In this document: one piece after another, positions 56,501-64,000 of the stretch | Position numbering within the stretch: the stretch's first letter is position 1 | Layout of the letters: each line of letters begins with the position of its first letter | NCBI RefSeq assembly: GCF_905147365.1 | Contig: NC_056406.1 | Location: 570,501 to 634,500 of the forward strand | DNA from: Aricia agestis | Lineage: Eukaryota; Arthropoda; Insecta; Lepidoptera; Lycaenidae | Reading direction: 5' to 3' | DNA: 64,000 bases | Program-made: the position numbers and the translations under genes | The notes under the pieces: model-generated | What the model saw: the letters and a program-made list of their open reading frames with translations, nothing else | Told to the model about the DNA's origin: nothing | Databases searched by the model: none

Positions 56501-59500
56501 TGTAATGTACATGAATGTGACCGTGTTGTACTGTTATATGTTTTAAATTGTAATTTTCCATCTTTTTAGTAAAAGATGGCCCCGTGCGAGTTTCTTACGC
56601 CGGTTCTTCTCGCCGGGTTAGTTCCCGAACCGGTAAAGTTTTTGTAAAAAAATTACTCCGAATAAAAATATTTTTGATTTTGATTTTTTGATTTTGATTT
56701 TGAACAAAACAAAAATTTCGAAAATCGGCGGAGTAATCGTTGAACATACACAAATTAAAAAAAATATATCCACAGCCGAACATATAACCTCCTCCTTTTT
56801 GGAAGTCGGTTAAAAAAAAACTCACCGCGTCGTACTTGGTCTGGATGCCGGCGCTGAGCAGCAGCTGCCACACGGCGGTGACGAAGGGCGGCGCGTAGGG
56901 CGCGAACTCCTCCTCGTACTTGAGCGCGTACAGCGACGCGCACTCGCACACCTCCGTGCGCAGTTGCTCCAGCACGCCCGGCGTATCTTCGTCCTGAAAA
57001 CGTATTCTTTTTAATTTTCTATTTCATAATAAGAATGTTTTATTTTTAGCAAGGTTTTTGTCTAGCATAGCCTTAACCGATTCAATACGGCGCACATTTT
57101 TGAAGACTTTCAATCGTGGAGGCATACAATCTTCTCGTGACACGTTATCCGTGTCATACGCCATAGAAGTAGATGACACGGCTACCGTGTCACCCGCCAC
57201 GATCAAAAAGGTTTATTGTTTTTTCTTGGTTTTTACGCGTGTATTAACTTGATTTATTTAGTTGATTTTTTTATTCAGATGTTACAAACCTTTTGTAGGT
57301 TTCAAATTTAAAAAAATGAGTATATTAAATAGATCTAGGTTTCCGATGTAAATTATACGTTCGTAGATAAATTTAAAGAAGTTCGTTGTTACTTGTTAAG
57401 TTTTTGTAACCGACTTCAAAAAAGGGGGAGGGTTCCAGTAATAAAGCTTATAGGTACAAGACCACTTTTGACCGCAGGGAAACGTTTTATTCCTATGGAT
57501 AAAGAAGTTTGCGGTAACAGTTAGTTAGAAATATTTTCGAAAGAAACAACTTACATTAAAACAAAAATCGTTAGTGGATTAGTAATACTTTGATGTCAAC
57601 GCAAGTATTTTTCTACATTATTGTTTTTAAAAAAATTGCGAGAACTTAAGGTCCAAAATAATATAGAATAATATGGACCCCAATATTAGTTCTTTATTTT
57701 CTTAAAAGTTTACTAATAAAAAACCCGGCCGCACATTATCCGAATTTCTGATCAGAAAAATTCGGACACTCATACATTTTGACACGTCAGAATTCTAAAA
57801 GTATGCGGGGTTCACAACAAAATGTATGAACAGAGTGCGTTCTGGCGGGCGTCCGCATTTTTCTGATCAGAAATTTCAGATAGTGTACGGCCGGGCTAAA
57901 AAAGGAGACAGTCTCTACTTTTTTTCAATTCACAGAATATTCAGAAACGAATCCTATAGGCTTGTTTTACGTGGAAAATTAAGACGGTTTTGTTCAGAGT
58001 AAAACGTTCTAAAGTGTAATTTAAGGGAGATATAATCGCTTTCTAAATGACACGGCTCATGTGTCATACGCCACACGTTAAAAACCTATAAGACGCGGCT
58101 GCCTACACGGCAGCCGCGTCTTATAGGATAAACCTTTATCCGCAATGAATGCACCTTTAAAAAAGGTTGACAGCCCCTACTTTTTTTTCAATTCACAGAA
58201 TATTCAGAGGCGAAGCCTATAGGCTTGTTCTACGTGGAAAATTAAGATGACCTTCTAAAGTGTAATTTGAAGGAGATACAATCGTTTTTTAAATGACACG
58301 GCTCACGTGTCATACGCAACACGTTAAAAACATGTATGACACGGCTTCCGTGTCATCCGCACTGAATCGGTTAAGAACATAGTATGTATAATGTATATGT
58401 ATAAAAAATAAAAATATAGTACAAAAAATAGAAGTCTTTGTCTGATGCATAAACTGTTTTGCAGTGTTACGAACATTTGCGTCGCACACGAATCTATAAT
58501 TTGTTATGGTTGTGTACAACACACTTCTTTATAGACAAAGTAAGTTTTTCTATATAGAAATAGTGTTTCATATTTAAAATAGGTATTCCGAAAATACAGC
58601 AAAAAATATTAAAAATTATACTCACATCTGTCTCTAGACTAGGCACATTGACTTGCAGTAAGTTCAGCAAGTTGGGCATCCACGTCTGCATGCTGTCCTC
58701 GAAGAACTCGGGCAGGTCCTGGTAGTTGAGGGAGTAGAACACCTTGCATATCAGCACCAGACTGCCGTAGATCACTTTGAGGGCTTGGGGATTGTCCGCG
58801 TGTTTTGTTGTTAGATCCAGTGTCGCCTGGAATGTTACAATAAATGTAACTTTTTAAAAGTTCTGTGTGGACTTAATAAAACATTTTATGGCATTTTAAA
58901 TCACACTGAAGTTTATACAATATGGCTGTTTGCTGACAAATAATATGACTTTACAATGTGATCGAAGACTTTACGGAATCATTATACCGGAAGGCAGAAG
59001 GGAAATATTTGTACACAATTAGTACAGGCTAATTGATAGATTAATGTCATTTTCATTTTATGTTTATAATCTTACAACATTTAAATATACAGGGTACAAT
59101 TAAACCTTCTGGCCAAATTTGGATATCTTTGTTAAAAATACACGTATTTTTACTTTTATAATCACTCAGTAATAAAATGTTGAGAAATAACTTCAGAAAG
59201 TTTCCCAAAAAAACACCACATTTAATGGACACTACGCGTCGCCGGCGCGTAAGGCACGCGCCTCCCCTGCTCTACCCACCGTCGCGAAGTGACCGTTCTG
59301 CAACGATTTTATGTGGGTTAAAATATTATGGATAAGTGGACTCTCCAAATGATACCTAAGCTCTAAAAAATTTTTGGCCGGTAGGTTTAATTGCACCCTG
59401 TACATACAAATCTATACTAATATTATAAATGCGAAAGTATCTCTGTCTGTCTGTTTGTCTCGCTTTCACGCCAAAACTACCGAACCGATTGTAATGAAAT

Positions 59501-61744
59501 TTTGTAATCAGATAGTTTACAACCTGAGAAAGGACATTGGCTACTTTTTTACTGGAAAAAACTGTAAGGGGGTGAAAATGCGTAAATTTGTTCAAATTAA
59601 GTTAGTTCCAAAAATTCATAATAGATGGCGCCGTGCGTCTCCTACATCGCGGTGACGCTTGCCCAGACTTCTTTCTATAAGAGGTGGTATCATCTTACAT
59701 TCGAGTTTCGATTTTTTTTCGATTGTTATTACTTTTTTACGTTATTAAATAAATCAGTACTTTAGTCCTTATCTATGCAGTGACGTGACCTTAAAAGTTA
59801 AACCTATCAATGATTGGTACTACTAATATAATATATTCTGTGTCAATGATATAAATATGATTTTATAATTATGGGCCTAAATAGGCTTTAAAATTTGGCA
59901 TAAAATATAAAGTTTAATTTAAAAAAATGAAATATTATGTACACACTACACAGCTGTTTTGATTTAAGGGGTACCAGGTTTTTTTTATAAAAGCTTTTGA
60001 CACCAATATTGTTGACATCGCGCGCTATAAACTGAAGCCCACGCGGACGAAGTCGCGGGCAAAAGCTAGTGTAATATATTTCAGTGTCAGGTCTGGTCCA
60101 CTGGGAACTGGGAGACATTATTACTAAACAAAGACATACCACAAAGAGGTCAGTGAGAGGTTTGGCAAAGTTTTCCAGCACATGCTTGATCTCCTCCCAC
60201 AGCTTCTGAGACTTGAACTCGTAACGGTACCGCTTGAACAGCGAGTGAGCCGTGCGGAGAATACCATTTATCACATGAAAATCACCTGAAATTAGGAAAA
60301 ATACTTTAAATAAAATGATTGAATTTACAGCCACTTTATAGAAATTACCTCATTTTTAAAGGTTATGCTTTTGAATATAACACAACATCACTCTTTCACA
60401 TTCCCGGCAAAACTGTGCATGATGGTGAAAGGTACTCATTTATATTTTTGGCCTTTCTAAAATTGAATCAAATTAACCTTTCTGAGACATGATTATTTTG
60501 TATTGTTTTAGGAGACACCCTGAGCAACGACTCAAGTAAAAACTTCAGTTATAGTTAAAACTTATGTGGGTACATGATAATTCACCCCGTCAAACTAACT
60601 TATTTCTTTCCATTTATAAAGTTAAATAGAAAAATATATTGCTTTTAATGATTAATCCATCTGTTTTTCTGCTTCAGTAGTTTACTCCTTAGTTTAATGT
60701 ATGTAAGTTAAAAGACACAAAGACAGGTCAGTGTATGAAAATTTAATTATGATTTTAATTAAATTTTGACACAAAATTTCATTATCTTAATAATATTTAT
60801 TACACTAATATTAGGCAACTCTTTATGATAGATTGAGAATGAAAAATTTTTAATGAAATTGAATAATAGCAGAACAAACCAGTAGCAAACTTCTCCACCA
60901 TCTCAGATATAAGTCCCGGCCATTTCTCGGGAAAATCAGTCTTCCCAATAATAGACACTGCGTCACTGAATTGCCTCTGGATAGCTTCCGGAGACTTCAG
61001 CATGAGCGTGACTATGAGGGACTTGATGGTGGCTCGGTCTGATGGATGTATGCGGTCCTCGTTGTCTTCCTCCTGATTTATAAATATAACAAATAAAATT
61101 ATTGTGTAATATTTTATAACCTTTTATTTTCAGTTTGTGCTGTTCTTAATTGTTTGTCAAAAGATCATTCCCTCCCTTATATGAATACAATAAACAGGAC
61201 AGAGAACATGATAATCTAAGTGCAAGAGAGCCTTGGTGTATGTAATAAGTAGATAGATAAAGAATATAAAATAACAAAGTTCTTACGACTGGCCAGTTTC
61301 TTTTGATATAGTTTTTGAATATGATGGCCGCTGCAACTCTGATTGTCATCTCCGCATTGTCCTTGTCGATGAGGTGCAGGAGCAGTATGGCATAATTTTG
61401 ATTCACTTCCACACCCTCGAGAAATTTTTCAGCTGAAAATGGGTTTGAAGAGTCATATAAGATATAATTTGTATGCTTGCTATTAGCAGTTTGTACATGA
61501 AATGTTAGTACATTTTAGAGATTACCATAATGGAGCCAACATAACAATATTGGCTTAGTTTTAGGTTAGAATAAGTCGCCGGTTATTTGTTATAATATTA
61601 CCAATGGAGGAGTCTGTAGCAAATTTGCAAATTACATGCGTACCGTATACCGTACTTACCGGGCCTTCGGACATTGGGATCGGGGTTTAATGTCTGCTGT
61701 AAATAATTCGCGAGCGTTGCGAGATTTTCGTCGGTCACTTCCAT
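41556..61744 (-). CDS. CSE1L: exportin-2 (CSE1L/CAS), importin-alpha re-exporter
   Basis: Sixteen - strand exons close in phase: 61744-61660, 61432-61287, 61072-60880, 60285-60140, 58826-58626, 56993-56826, 50148-50019, 49794-49631, 49400-49211, 46618-46518, 46278-46095, 44850-44694, 42946-42855, 42716-42484, 42370-42273, 42183-41556. They give 971 residues, the same length as human CSE1L. The product is a HEAT-repeat karyopherin that exports importin-alpha from the nucleus with Ran-GTP. Landmarks are the importin-beta N-terminal domain with FKNYIKRNW (about 66-75), DFHVINGILRTAHSLFKRYR (142-161), QDLPEFFEDSM (about 227-237), the conserved block EGSDVDTRRRAACDLVR (about 376-392), KNPCKPHFNHYLFE and FQKLIASKTNDHEGFYL. 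Exon 14 adds a Gly-rich loop (about 670-684) not expected from the human protein. Exons 1-4 are compositionally balanced, exons 6-16 mostly very GC-rich. An acceptor (GCTATTTCAG at about 61774) suggests a separate leader exon. Introns are packed with transposons. Confidence 0.95.
43232..44673 (-). mobile_element. Helitron family 1 in exportin-2 intron 12, carrying a hAT
   Basis: Complete boundaries on the - strand: starts TCTATACTAATATTATAAA at 44673 and ends GCGGACGAAGTCGCGGGC...CTAG at 43232, flanked by A and T. Without the hAT it is about 613 bp, similar to the copy at 59411. Its left (5') edge is 20 bases from the exon 12 splice donor. Confidence 0.85.
43526..44346. mobile_element. hAT-type element nested in the Helitron
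   Basis: 821 bp, ends CAGGGCCGTCTCTAG and, reversed, CAGGGGCGTCTTTCC. The 8-mer TAACGTAG is exact at 43518-43525 and 44347-44354. No transposase is recognisable. Confidence 0.88.
44880..45605. other. exportin-2 intron 11, no further gene
   Basis: AT-rich. Around 45290-45540 the words AATATGGGGGCC, AAGATGGCGG and AACATGGCG recur, possibly an old repeat; no boundaries are defined. Confidence 0.35.
45606..45643. repeat. perfect AT-rich palindrome, 17-bp arms
   Basis: CTCTAAATAATTAGTAT, loop TATT, then its exact complement. It directly precedes a SINE head. Confidence 0.85.
45644..45990 (+). mobile_element. tRNA-derived SINE
   Basis: A box TGGCCTAATGG (45650-45660) and B box GGTTCGAACCC (45697-45707) are well formed and 36 bases apart. 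They are followed by a non-tRNA body with AAGGAAAACATCGTGAGGAA, widespread in lepidopteran SINEs. The anticodon arm is not canonical, so it is not a tRNA gene. Antisense to exportin-2. Confidence 0.8.
46736..46900 (+). mobile_element. mariner-type end
   Basis: TTAGGTTGGGGCAAAAGTTT and TTTCGCATTTTATATAAAAC resemble the terminal repeat and leader of mariner transposons, followed by a short piece after which similarity is lost. In exportin-2 intron 9. Confidence 0.55.
47167..48688 (+). mobile_element. Helitron family 3, complete, with nested solo LTR
   Basis: Starts A|TCTATACTAATAT and, after the solo LTR, continues ATTATAAAGAGGTAAAC. It ends GCGAAGCCGGGGCGGGTCGCTAG|T at 48688. Without the LTR it is about 1046 bp. 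The body matches 18873-19851 in reverse. No Helitron protein is encoded. In exportin-2 intron 9. Confidence 0.85.
47180..47651. repeat. solo LTR of the Gypsy-type element
   Basis: 472 bp, TGTTACGTGCTAGGG to CCGTAACA, flanked by ATAT on both sides. It is the same LTR family as 21025-25542 but with small indels (for example an extra CACTAGGTCTAAT segment), so it represents an independent insertion reduced by LTR-LTR recombination. Confidence 0.88.
48961..49192 (-). pseudogene. mariner transposase fragment
   Basis: The frame contains RLKQEVEKKRPELINKRG, then VVFHYDNARPHTSLATQEKL, which includes the second catalytic aspartate motif (DNARPHTS) of mariner transposases. After that the frame drifts into unrelated residues. 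Only about 50 residues are reliable. It lies in exportin-2 intron 9, within about 20 bases of the exon 9 donor. Confidence 0.8.
50471..51583. mobile_element. middle hAT-type element of the nest
   Basis: Ends CAGGGCTGTAGCTAG and, reversed, CAGGGCCGTAGCTAG. The 8-mer GGTCTGCG is exact at 50463-50470 and 51584-51591, inside the outer element. Confidence 0.88.
50546..51501. mobile_element. inner TIR element, CGG(C/T)CAAGTGCGAGTCGG family, copy 2
   Basis: 956 bp with ends CGGTCAAGTGCGAGTCGGAT and, reversed, CGGCCAAGTGCGAGTCGGAC. The ends match the element at 10183-10767, but the interior is different or more complete. It splits the A-rich/GGTAGGGCA part of the middle element. Confidence 0.8.
51622..52028. 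other. exportin-2 intron 6, unassigned
   Basis: No exon or repeat end recognised, except GTTAGATTAAGATGTAAACT near 51917, also present at 49519. Confidence 0.35.
52029..52284. mobile_element. MITE with TTTAACAAAAAATTAAAACC ends
   Basis: Inverted ends of about 36 bp: TTTAACAAAAAATTAAAACC-GACTTCCAAGGTA and its complement at 52245-52282. No coding capacity. Confidence 0.8.
52943..53470 (+). pseudogene. ORF1-like region of the LINE
   Basis: 175 codons without a stop. The central part (IILIGRRGKLNKKQ, NIRKIILFTFPYIKE, then a C-terminal SHCYTRHIARWL) resembles the SGNH-like esterase domain found in ORF1 of some insect CR1/jockey-group LINEs. Catalytic residues cannot be confirmed. The N-terminus upstream is not recognisable. 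Confidence 0.45.
53562..54240 (+). pseudogene. apurinic-type endonuclease domain of the LINE
   Basis: Shows NLVHQNLQGM, ITEHWL, VYRPPSG, VCGDFNINL, a DNIFTN motif and SSDHRG, the ordered signature of LINE endonucleases. In-frame stops occur near 53752 and 54058, so it is dead. Confidence 0.8.
54300..56268 (+). pseudogene. reverse transcriptase domain of the LINE
   Basis: A 279-codon open stretch (54322-55161) ends around the ANYRPISIL box. After a frameshift, KAFDCVEH, then LGVPQGSILGP and FADDTSL in two frames (one break at about 55540), then the thumb and C-terminal region (SYGILVWGN, LQKRAIR) up to 56268. At least three frame breaks, so it is inactive, but the copy is nearly full length. 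Confidence 0.85.
57724..57896. mobile_element. MITE nested in the TTAA element
   Basis: Ends CCCGGCCGCACATTATC and, reversed, GCCCGGCCGTACACTATC; both halves carry TTTCTGATCAGAAA. The flanks TAAAAAA/TAAAAAA may be the target duplication. Confidence 0.75.
58085..58127. repeat. perfect 19-bp-arm palindrome
   Basis: CCTATAAGACGCGGCTGCC, loop TACAC, exact complement. GC-rich compared with its surroundings and part of the TTAA-flanked element. Confidence 0.85.
58840..59087. other. exportin-2 intron 4, unassigned
   Basis: AT-rich DNA without recognised repeats. Confidence 0.35.
59088..59402. mobile_element. MITE with TACAGGGTACAATTAAACCT ends
   Basis: Ends TACAGGGTACAATTAAACCT and, reversed, TACAGGGTGCAATTAAACCT, TA at both tips. 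The centre holds a GC-rich patch (59230-59290). In exportin-2 intron 4. Confidence 0.8.
59411..60069 (+). mobile_element. complete non-autonomous Helitron, family 1
   Basis: 659 bp, A|TCTATACTAATATTATAAA at the left and GCGGACGAAGTCGCGGGC...CTAG|T at the right. This is the cleanest copy of family 1 in the window and serves as the reference for the composites. It resembles the Lep1-type Helitrons described from Lepidoptera. Antisense to exportin-2, 70 bases from exon 4. Confidence 0.88.
60300..60870. other. exportin-2 intron 3, no repeats recognised
   Basis: AT-rich intron DNA, one of the few exportin-2 introns without a visible transposon. Confidence 0.4.
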
Positions 61745-61960
61745 GTTAAATAGTTTCTTTTCGAGACAATCAACTGAAATAGCACAGTCACGGACACAAG
61801 CTTAAGAATAACAAAAATTCAACGCTTGTTTTATGTTATTTGAAACATAAAAGCCCAACGAACTAATAAATTACTACTCAAATCAGAATTCAAATTACTG
61901 ATTACTCAGCCCCGCGGCCCGCTACCGGAGTAAATTTTTTGACAGTTGACACCTGTCGGT

Positions 61961-64000
61961 TTTTTTTTTTTTAATTTATTGGGAGCTGGAAACGAGTCCT
62001 TTGCTCCAAAAAAAATACAATAATAATACAAAATACAACAGATTAAAATTAAAAAAAAGGAATGTCTTTCTTCTATGTTGGTTCTCACCACAAGCTCTCA
62101 CCAATGTTCACACTAAGCACTATTTACAATTATTTTTAAACTTTTTCCATCGTTGAGCATATATAACGGTATAAACATTTGAGGAAATTGTAATTAGACA
62201 GTAAATCTTCTGGGCGGCGGGGTACACTTATATCTTCATCTTTACAAATTTTATCTATTTCAGAGCAGAGTAAAATTCTGTCCAGACCTAGTGCTTTGCA
62301 ATCAAAGATTATATGTTTGAGGTCAGCATCATTTTCTAAGCATTTGGGGCATTTTGCATTATCTAAAATTCTTAATTTATGGAGGTGGGAGGGGACCAAG
62401 CAATGTCCAAATCTCATCCTTGTTATTACTGATGTGAATTTTCTTGATTCAAACTGTACAGTGTAATACCATGGGATTGAAAAATCTTTCTTTATGTCAC
62501 TGTACCATTTACCCTTATTAACCTTTACTATATTCCAGATTCTTTTCCATAGCTCAAACATTTCATCTTTGACAGTCAAAAAGAGGTCTGTAAATGGCAC
62601 TTTTATGATGTCCTTATGATCCTCATCTGGTGGTCCTCTAGAGGCTGTATCCGCCCTCTCATTTCCAGCAATTCCTCTGTGGGAGGGAACCCATAGAAAT
62701 TCAATATTAATGTTATTACTGACTAATTCATGTAGAATGTTTTTGATCTTAAAAATTAAATAATTACTTTTGAAACTTAAATTACTATTATCTAGAGCTA
62801 CTAACACACTTTTACTATCTGATATTACAAGAAAATTATTTACATATGACAAAGTTTTTATATATTGTAATGCCATATAAACAGCATAACATTCGGCTGT
62901 GTAGATAGAACACATATTACTGATTATAAAACATTTGGTAACATCCAGAAATTCATCATAATAAGCCGATTTAACCTCATCTATAGTTTTCGACCCATCT
63001 GTATAGATTTTGTAAAAGTCTGTTTTCTTTTCTATAAAACTGAGAAAGTCGGTCTTACCATAGAATATGTCTCCAGTTGTTACCAAATATTTTTTCTCTA
63101 GAGAACCTTCAAAGTTGTCATAAATTGGCCATAGATCACTAGAATAAATGTCATTTGTCATATTTAAAACCAACTGTAACAAAGTCGGCATCTGTGGCAA
63201 AATCCTTGTAGAAATAATTTGTGATGTTATTACAGAAGAATCTAATAAACTAGTTATTTCCCCAGATACTTTAAGTTTTCTTACAGGAAGTGAGGACTTA
63301 ATTGCAATCATCTTAACAAAGTATTTCTTAGCTAACATGAGTCGTCTCAAGAATAAAGGAGGAATATAAGTTTCAACTTCCATTGAGTTTATAGGGGTGG
63401 ATTTCATCGCACCAGTTATAATGCGCAGTGCTTGATTTTGAATGATATCTAACTTTTTTAGAAGACTAGCGCTAGCATTAATATATGCTAAGCAACTATA
63501 GTCAAAGTGGCTCCTAACTAAAATTTTATACAACATTGAGAGAATTTTTGGATCAGCACCCCAAAAAACTCCTGCTAAACATCTCAATATATTGAGTTGC
63601 TTGTAAGCTTTATTACATAATATATAATCTATATGTACATTAAATTTAAGTTTGTTATCTAAAACTATACCTAGAAATTTATGTTCATTTACTAGTGAGA
63701 TGATTTCATTATTACATTTAACTTGAACATTACATTGACTTTTACCAAAAGTCATAACTGAGCTTTTTGAAGAATTAATATTTAGTTTTAGTTTGTTATT
63801 ATAATAATTTAACAGTTGCTTAAGAGCTAAATTAATATTACAATTGGCCGAGCGTAGTAGACGATTAATACAATAGATAACTATATCATCAGCATATTGT
63901 AGAACATTAACACCTAATACTTTTACATATTTACAAATTTGTGATGTATATAAATTATACAGGATTGGAGACAATATCGCTCCTTGCATTAAGCCTTTAT
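61961..64000 (-). mobile_element. RNase H-bearing LINE (I/jockey superfamily), right side cut by the window
   Basis: Reading on the - strand, the frame ends at 62136 and is followed by about 160 bases of 3' UTR and an A run (T run at about 61961-61973). No inactivating change is seen in the visible 1.87 kb, so the insertion is probably young. It lies within about 0.2-0.3 kb of the exportin-2 start codon, antisense to nothing; both read leftward. Confidence 0.8.
62136..64000 (-). CDS. LINE pol: reverse transcriptase, RNase H, zinc knuckle (partial)
   Basis: The frame is open from the right edge to a stop at 62136, at least 620 codons; its start is outside the window. Counting from the first visible Met (63989): the GLMQGAILSP box at the beginning, catalytic YADD at 32-35, thumb region to about 230, then an RNase H domain with YTDGS (D331), AEC (E366), SDS (D391) and VPSHRGIAGNERAD (H437, D447), all four catalytic acids present. 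A CPKC...H...C zinc knuckle lies near residue 560. The RNase H domain sets it apart from the CR1-like LINE at 52.9 kb and fits the I/R1/LOA side of the LINE tree. Codons are AT-rich. Confidence 0.85.
   Translation of the reverse strand, partial: KGLMQGAILSPILYNLYTSQICKYVKVLGVNVLQYADDIVIYCINRLLRSANCNINLALKQLLNYYNNKLKLNINSSKSSVMTFGKSQCNVQVKCNNEIISLVNEHKFLGIVLDNKLKFNVHIDYILCNKAYKQLNILRCLAGVFWGADPKILSMLYKILVRSHFDYSCLAYINASASLLKKLDIIQNQALRIITGAMKSTPINSMEVETYIPPLFLRRLMLAKKYFVKMIAIKSSLPVRKLKVSGEITSLLDSSVITSQIISTRILPQMPTLLQLVLNMTNDIYSSDLWPIYDNFEGSLEKKYLVTTGDIFYGKTDFLSFIEKKTDFYKIYTDGSKTIDEVKSAYYDEFLDVTKCFIISNMCSIYTAECYAVYMALQYIKTLSYVNNFLVISDSKSVLVALDNSNLSFKSNYLIFKIKNILHELVSNNINIEFLWVPSHRGIAGNERADTASRGPPDEDHKDIIKVPFTDLFLTVKDEMFELWKRIWNIVKVNKGKWYSDIKKDFSIPWYYTVQFESRKFTSVITRMRFGHCLVPSHLHKLRILDNAKCPKCLENDADLKHIIFDCKALGLDRILLCSEIDKICKDEDISVPRRPEDLLSNYNFLKCLYRYICSTMEKV

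Larger units (their letters stand above)
52882..56703 (+). mobile_element. CR1/L2-like LINE, degenerate
   Basis: Begins with two direct copies of AATGGGACCAAATTGGAGTG (52883 and 52925 regions), a possible 5' UTR tandem repeat. An ORF1-type region, endonuclease and reverse transcriptase follow. The 3' end is a run of TTTTGAT-type repeats (56675-56703) in place of poly(A), as in CR1/L2-group elements. Inserted in antisense to exportin-2, in intron 6. Confidence 0.8.
52530..56820 (-). repeat. AACCGACTT-headed repeat, copy 2, split by a LINE
   Basis: On the - strand the head (TTAACCGACTTCCAAAAAGG, GATTACTCCGCCG) is at 56820-56705. The rest (AGGGAACTCCTCGAAA, GCATATGCTACCAAA) is at about 52870-52530. 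The LINE at 52882-56703 sits between. The head starts directly after the GTGAG of the exon 6 splice donor. Confidence 0.7.
57077..58370. mobile_element. TTAA-flanked element with GTGTCAT palindromes (piggyBac-like?)
   Basis: Bounded by TTAA on both sides (57073-57076, 58371-58374) with 14-bp inverted ends CCGATTCAATACGG and, reversed, CCGATTCAGTGCGG. Subterminal DNA contains at least six units of the type TGACACGG...CCGTGTCA. No transposase frame is visible. TTAA plus terminal repeats suggests piggyBac-type mobilisation; the family is otherwise unassigned. It contains another MITE. In exportin-2 intron 5. Confidence 0.65.

Noticed and set aside
1..64000. A coordinated gene cluster or novel defence-type system
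   Set aside because: The genes are unrelated housekeeping genes with their own promoters and terminators, and everything between them is explained by, or compatible with, ordinary transposon debris.

Overview
This is a eukaryotic window, almost certainly from a lepidopteran (moth or butterfly). The evidence is spliced genes with insect-like proteins, an AT-rich background with very GC-rich exons, and many repeats of lepidopteran type: Helitron-like elements with A|TC...CTAG|T boundaries, CR1/jockey-type LINEs, tRNA-headed SINEs and hAT MITEs. There is no sign of prokaryotic organisation.

Five protein-coding genes can be read. (1) The 3' half of ACSF3, malonyl-CoA synthetase, + strand, 3269-4776; its 5' exons lie before the window. 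(2) An AAAP-family amino acid transporter (AVT1/mahogany-like), - strand, 5519-9128, 8 exons, 520 aa, convergent with ACSF3. (3) A CCDC59/TAP26-like rRNA-processing protein, + strand, 32840-33463, one coding exon, 207 aa. (4) Ornithine decarboxylase, + strand, 37643-39265, 4 coding exons, 449 aa, with a TATA/Inr promoter about 1.9 kb upstream and a leader intron. (5) Exportin-2 (CSE1L/CAS), - strand, 41556-61744, 16 coding exons, 971 aa, convergent with ODC. For the complete multi-exon genes every splice phase closes, so the models are internally consistent. I found no functional link between the neighbours; this is an ordinary set of housekeeping genes.

The rest is mostly transposons. 1-1.9 kb holds a decayed jockey-type reverse transcriptase. 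9.2-32.5 kb is a gene-free repeat graveyard with Helitrons, hATs, MITEs and a deleted Gypsy-type LTR retrotransposon (21025-25542) that carries a SINE and an internal tandem duplication. The exportin-2 introns hold nested insertions: hAT in Helitron, solo LTR in Helitron, three elements nested at 50.2-51.6 kb, and a CR1-like LINE inside an older repeat. An RNase H-bearing LINE with a long open frame runs off the right edge, a few hundred bases upstream of the exportin-2 start codon.

I do not see an exotic new system. The most interesting signals are the datable nested insertions, a twice-occurring head-to-head Helitron composite with an embedded hairpin, TE remnants lying within about 5-20 bp of three exportin-2 splice donors, and a TTAA-flanked element carrying repeated GACACGG/CCGTGTC palindromes.
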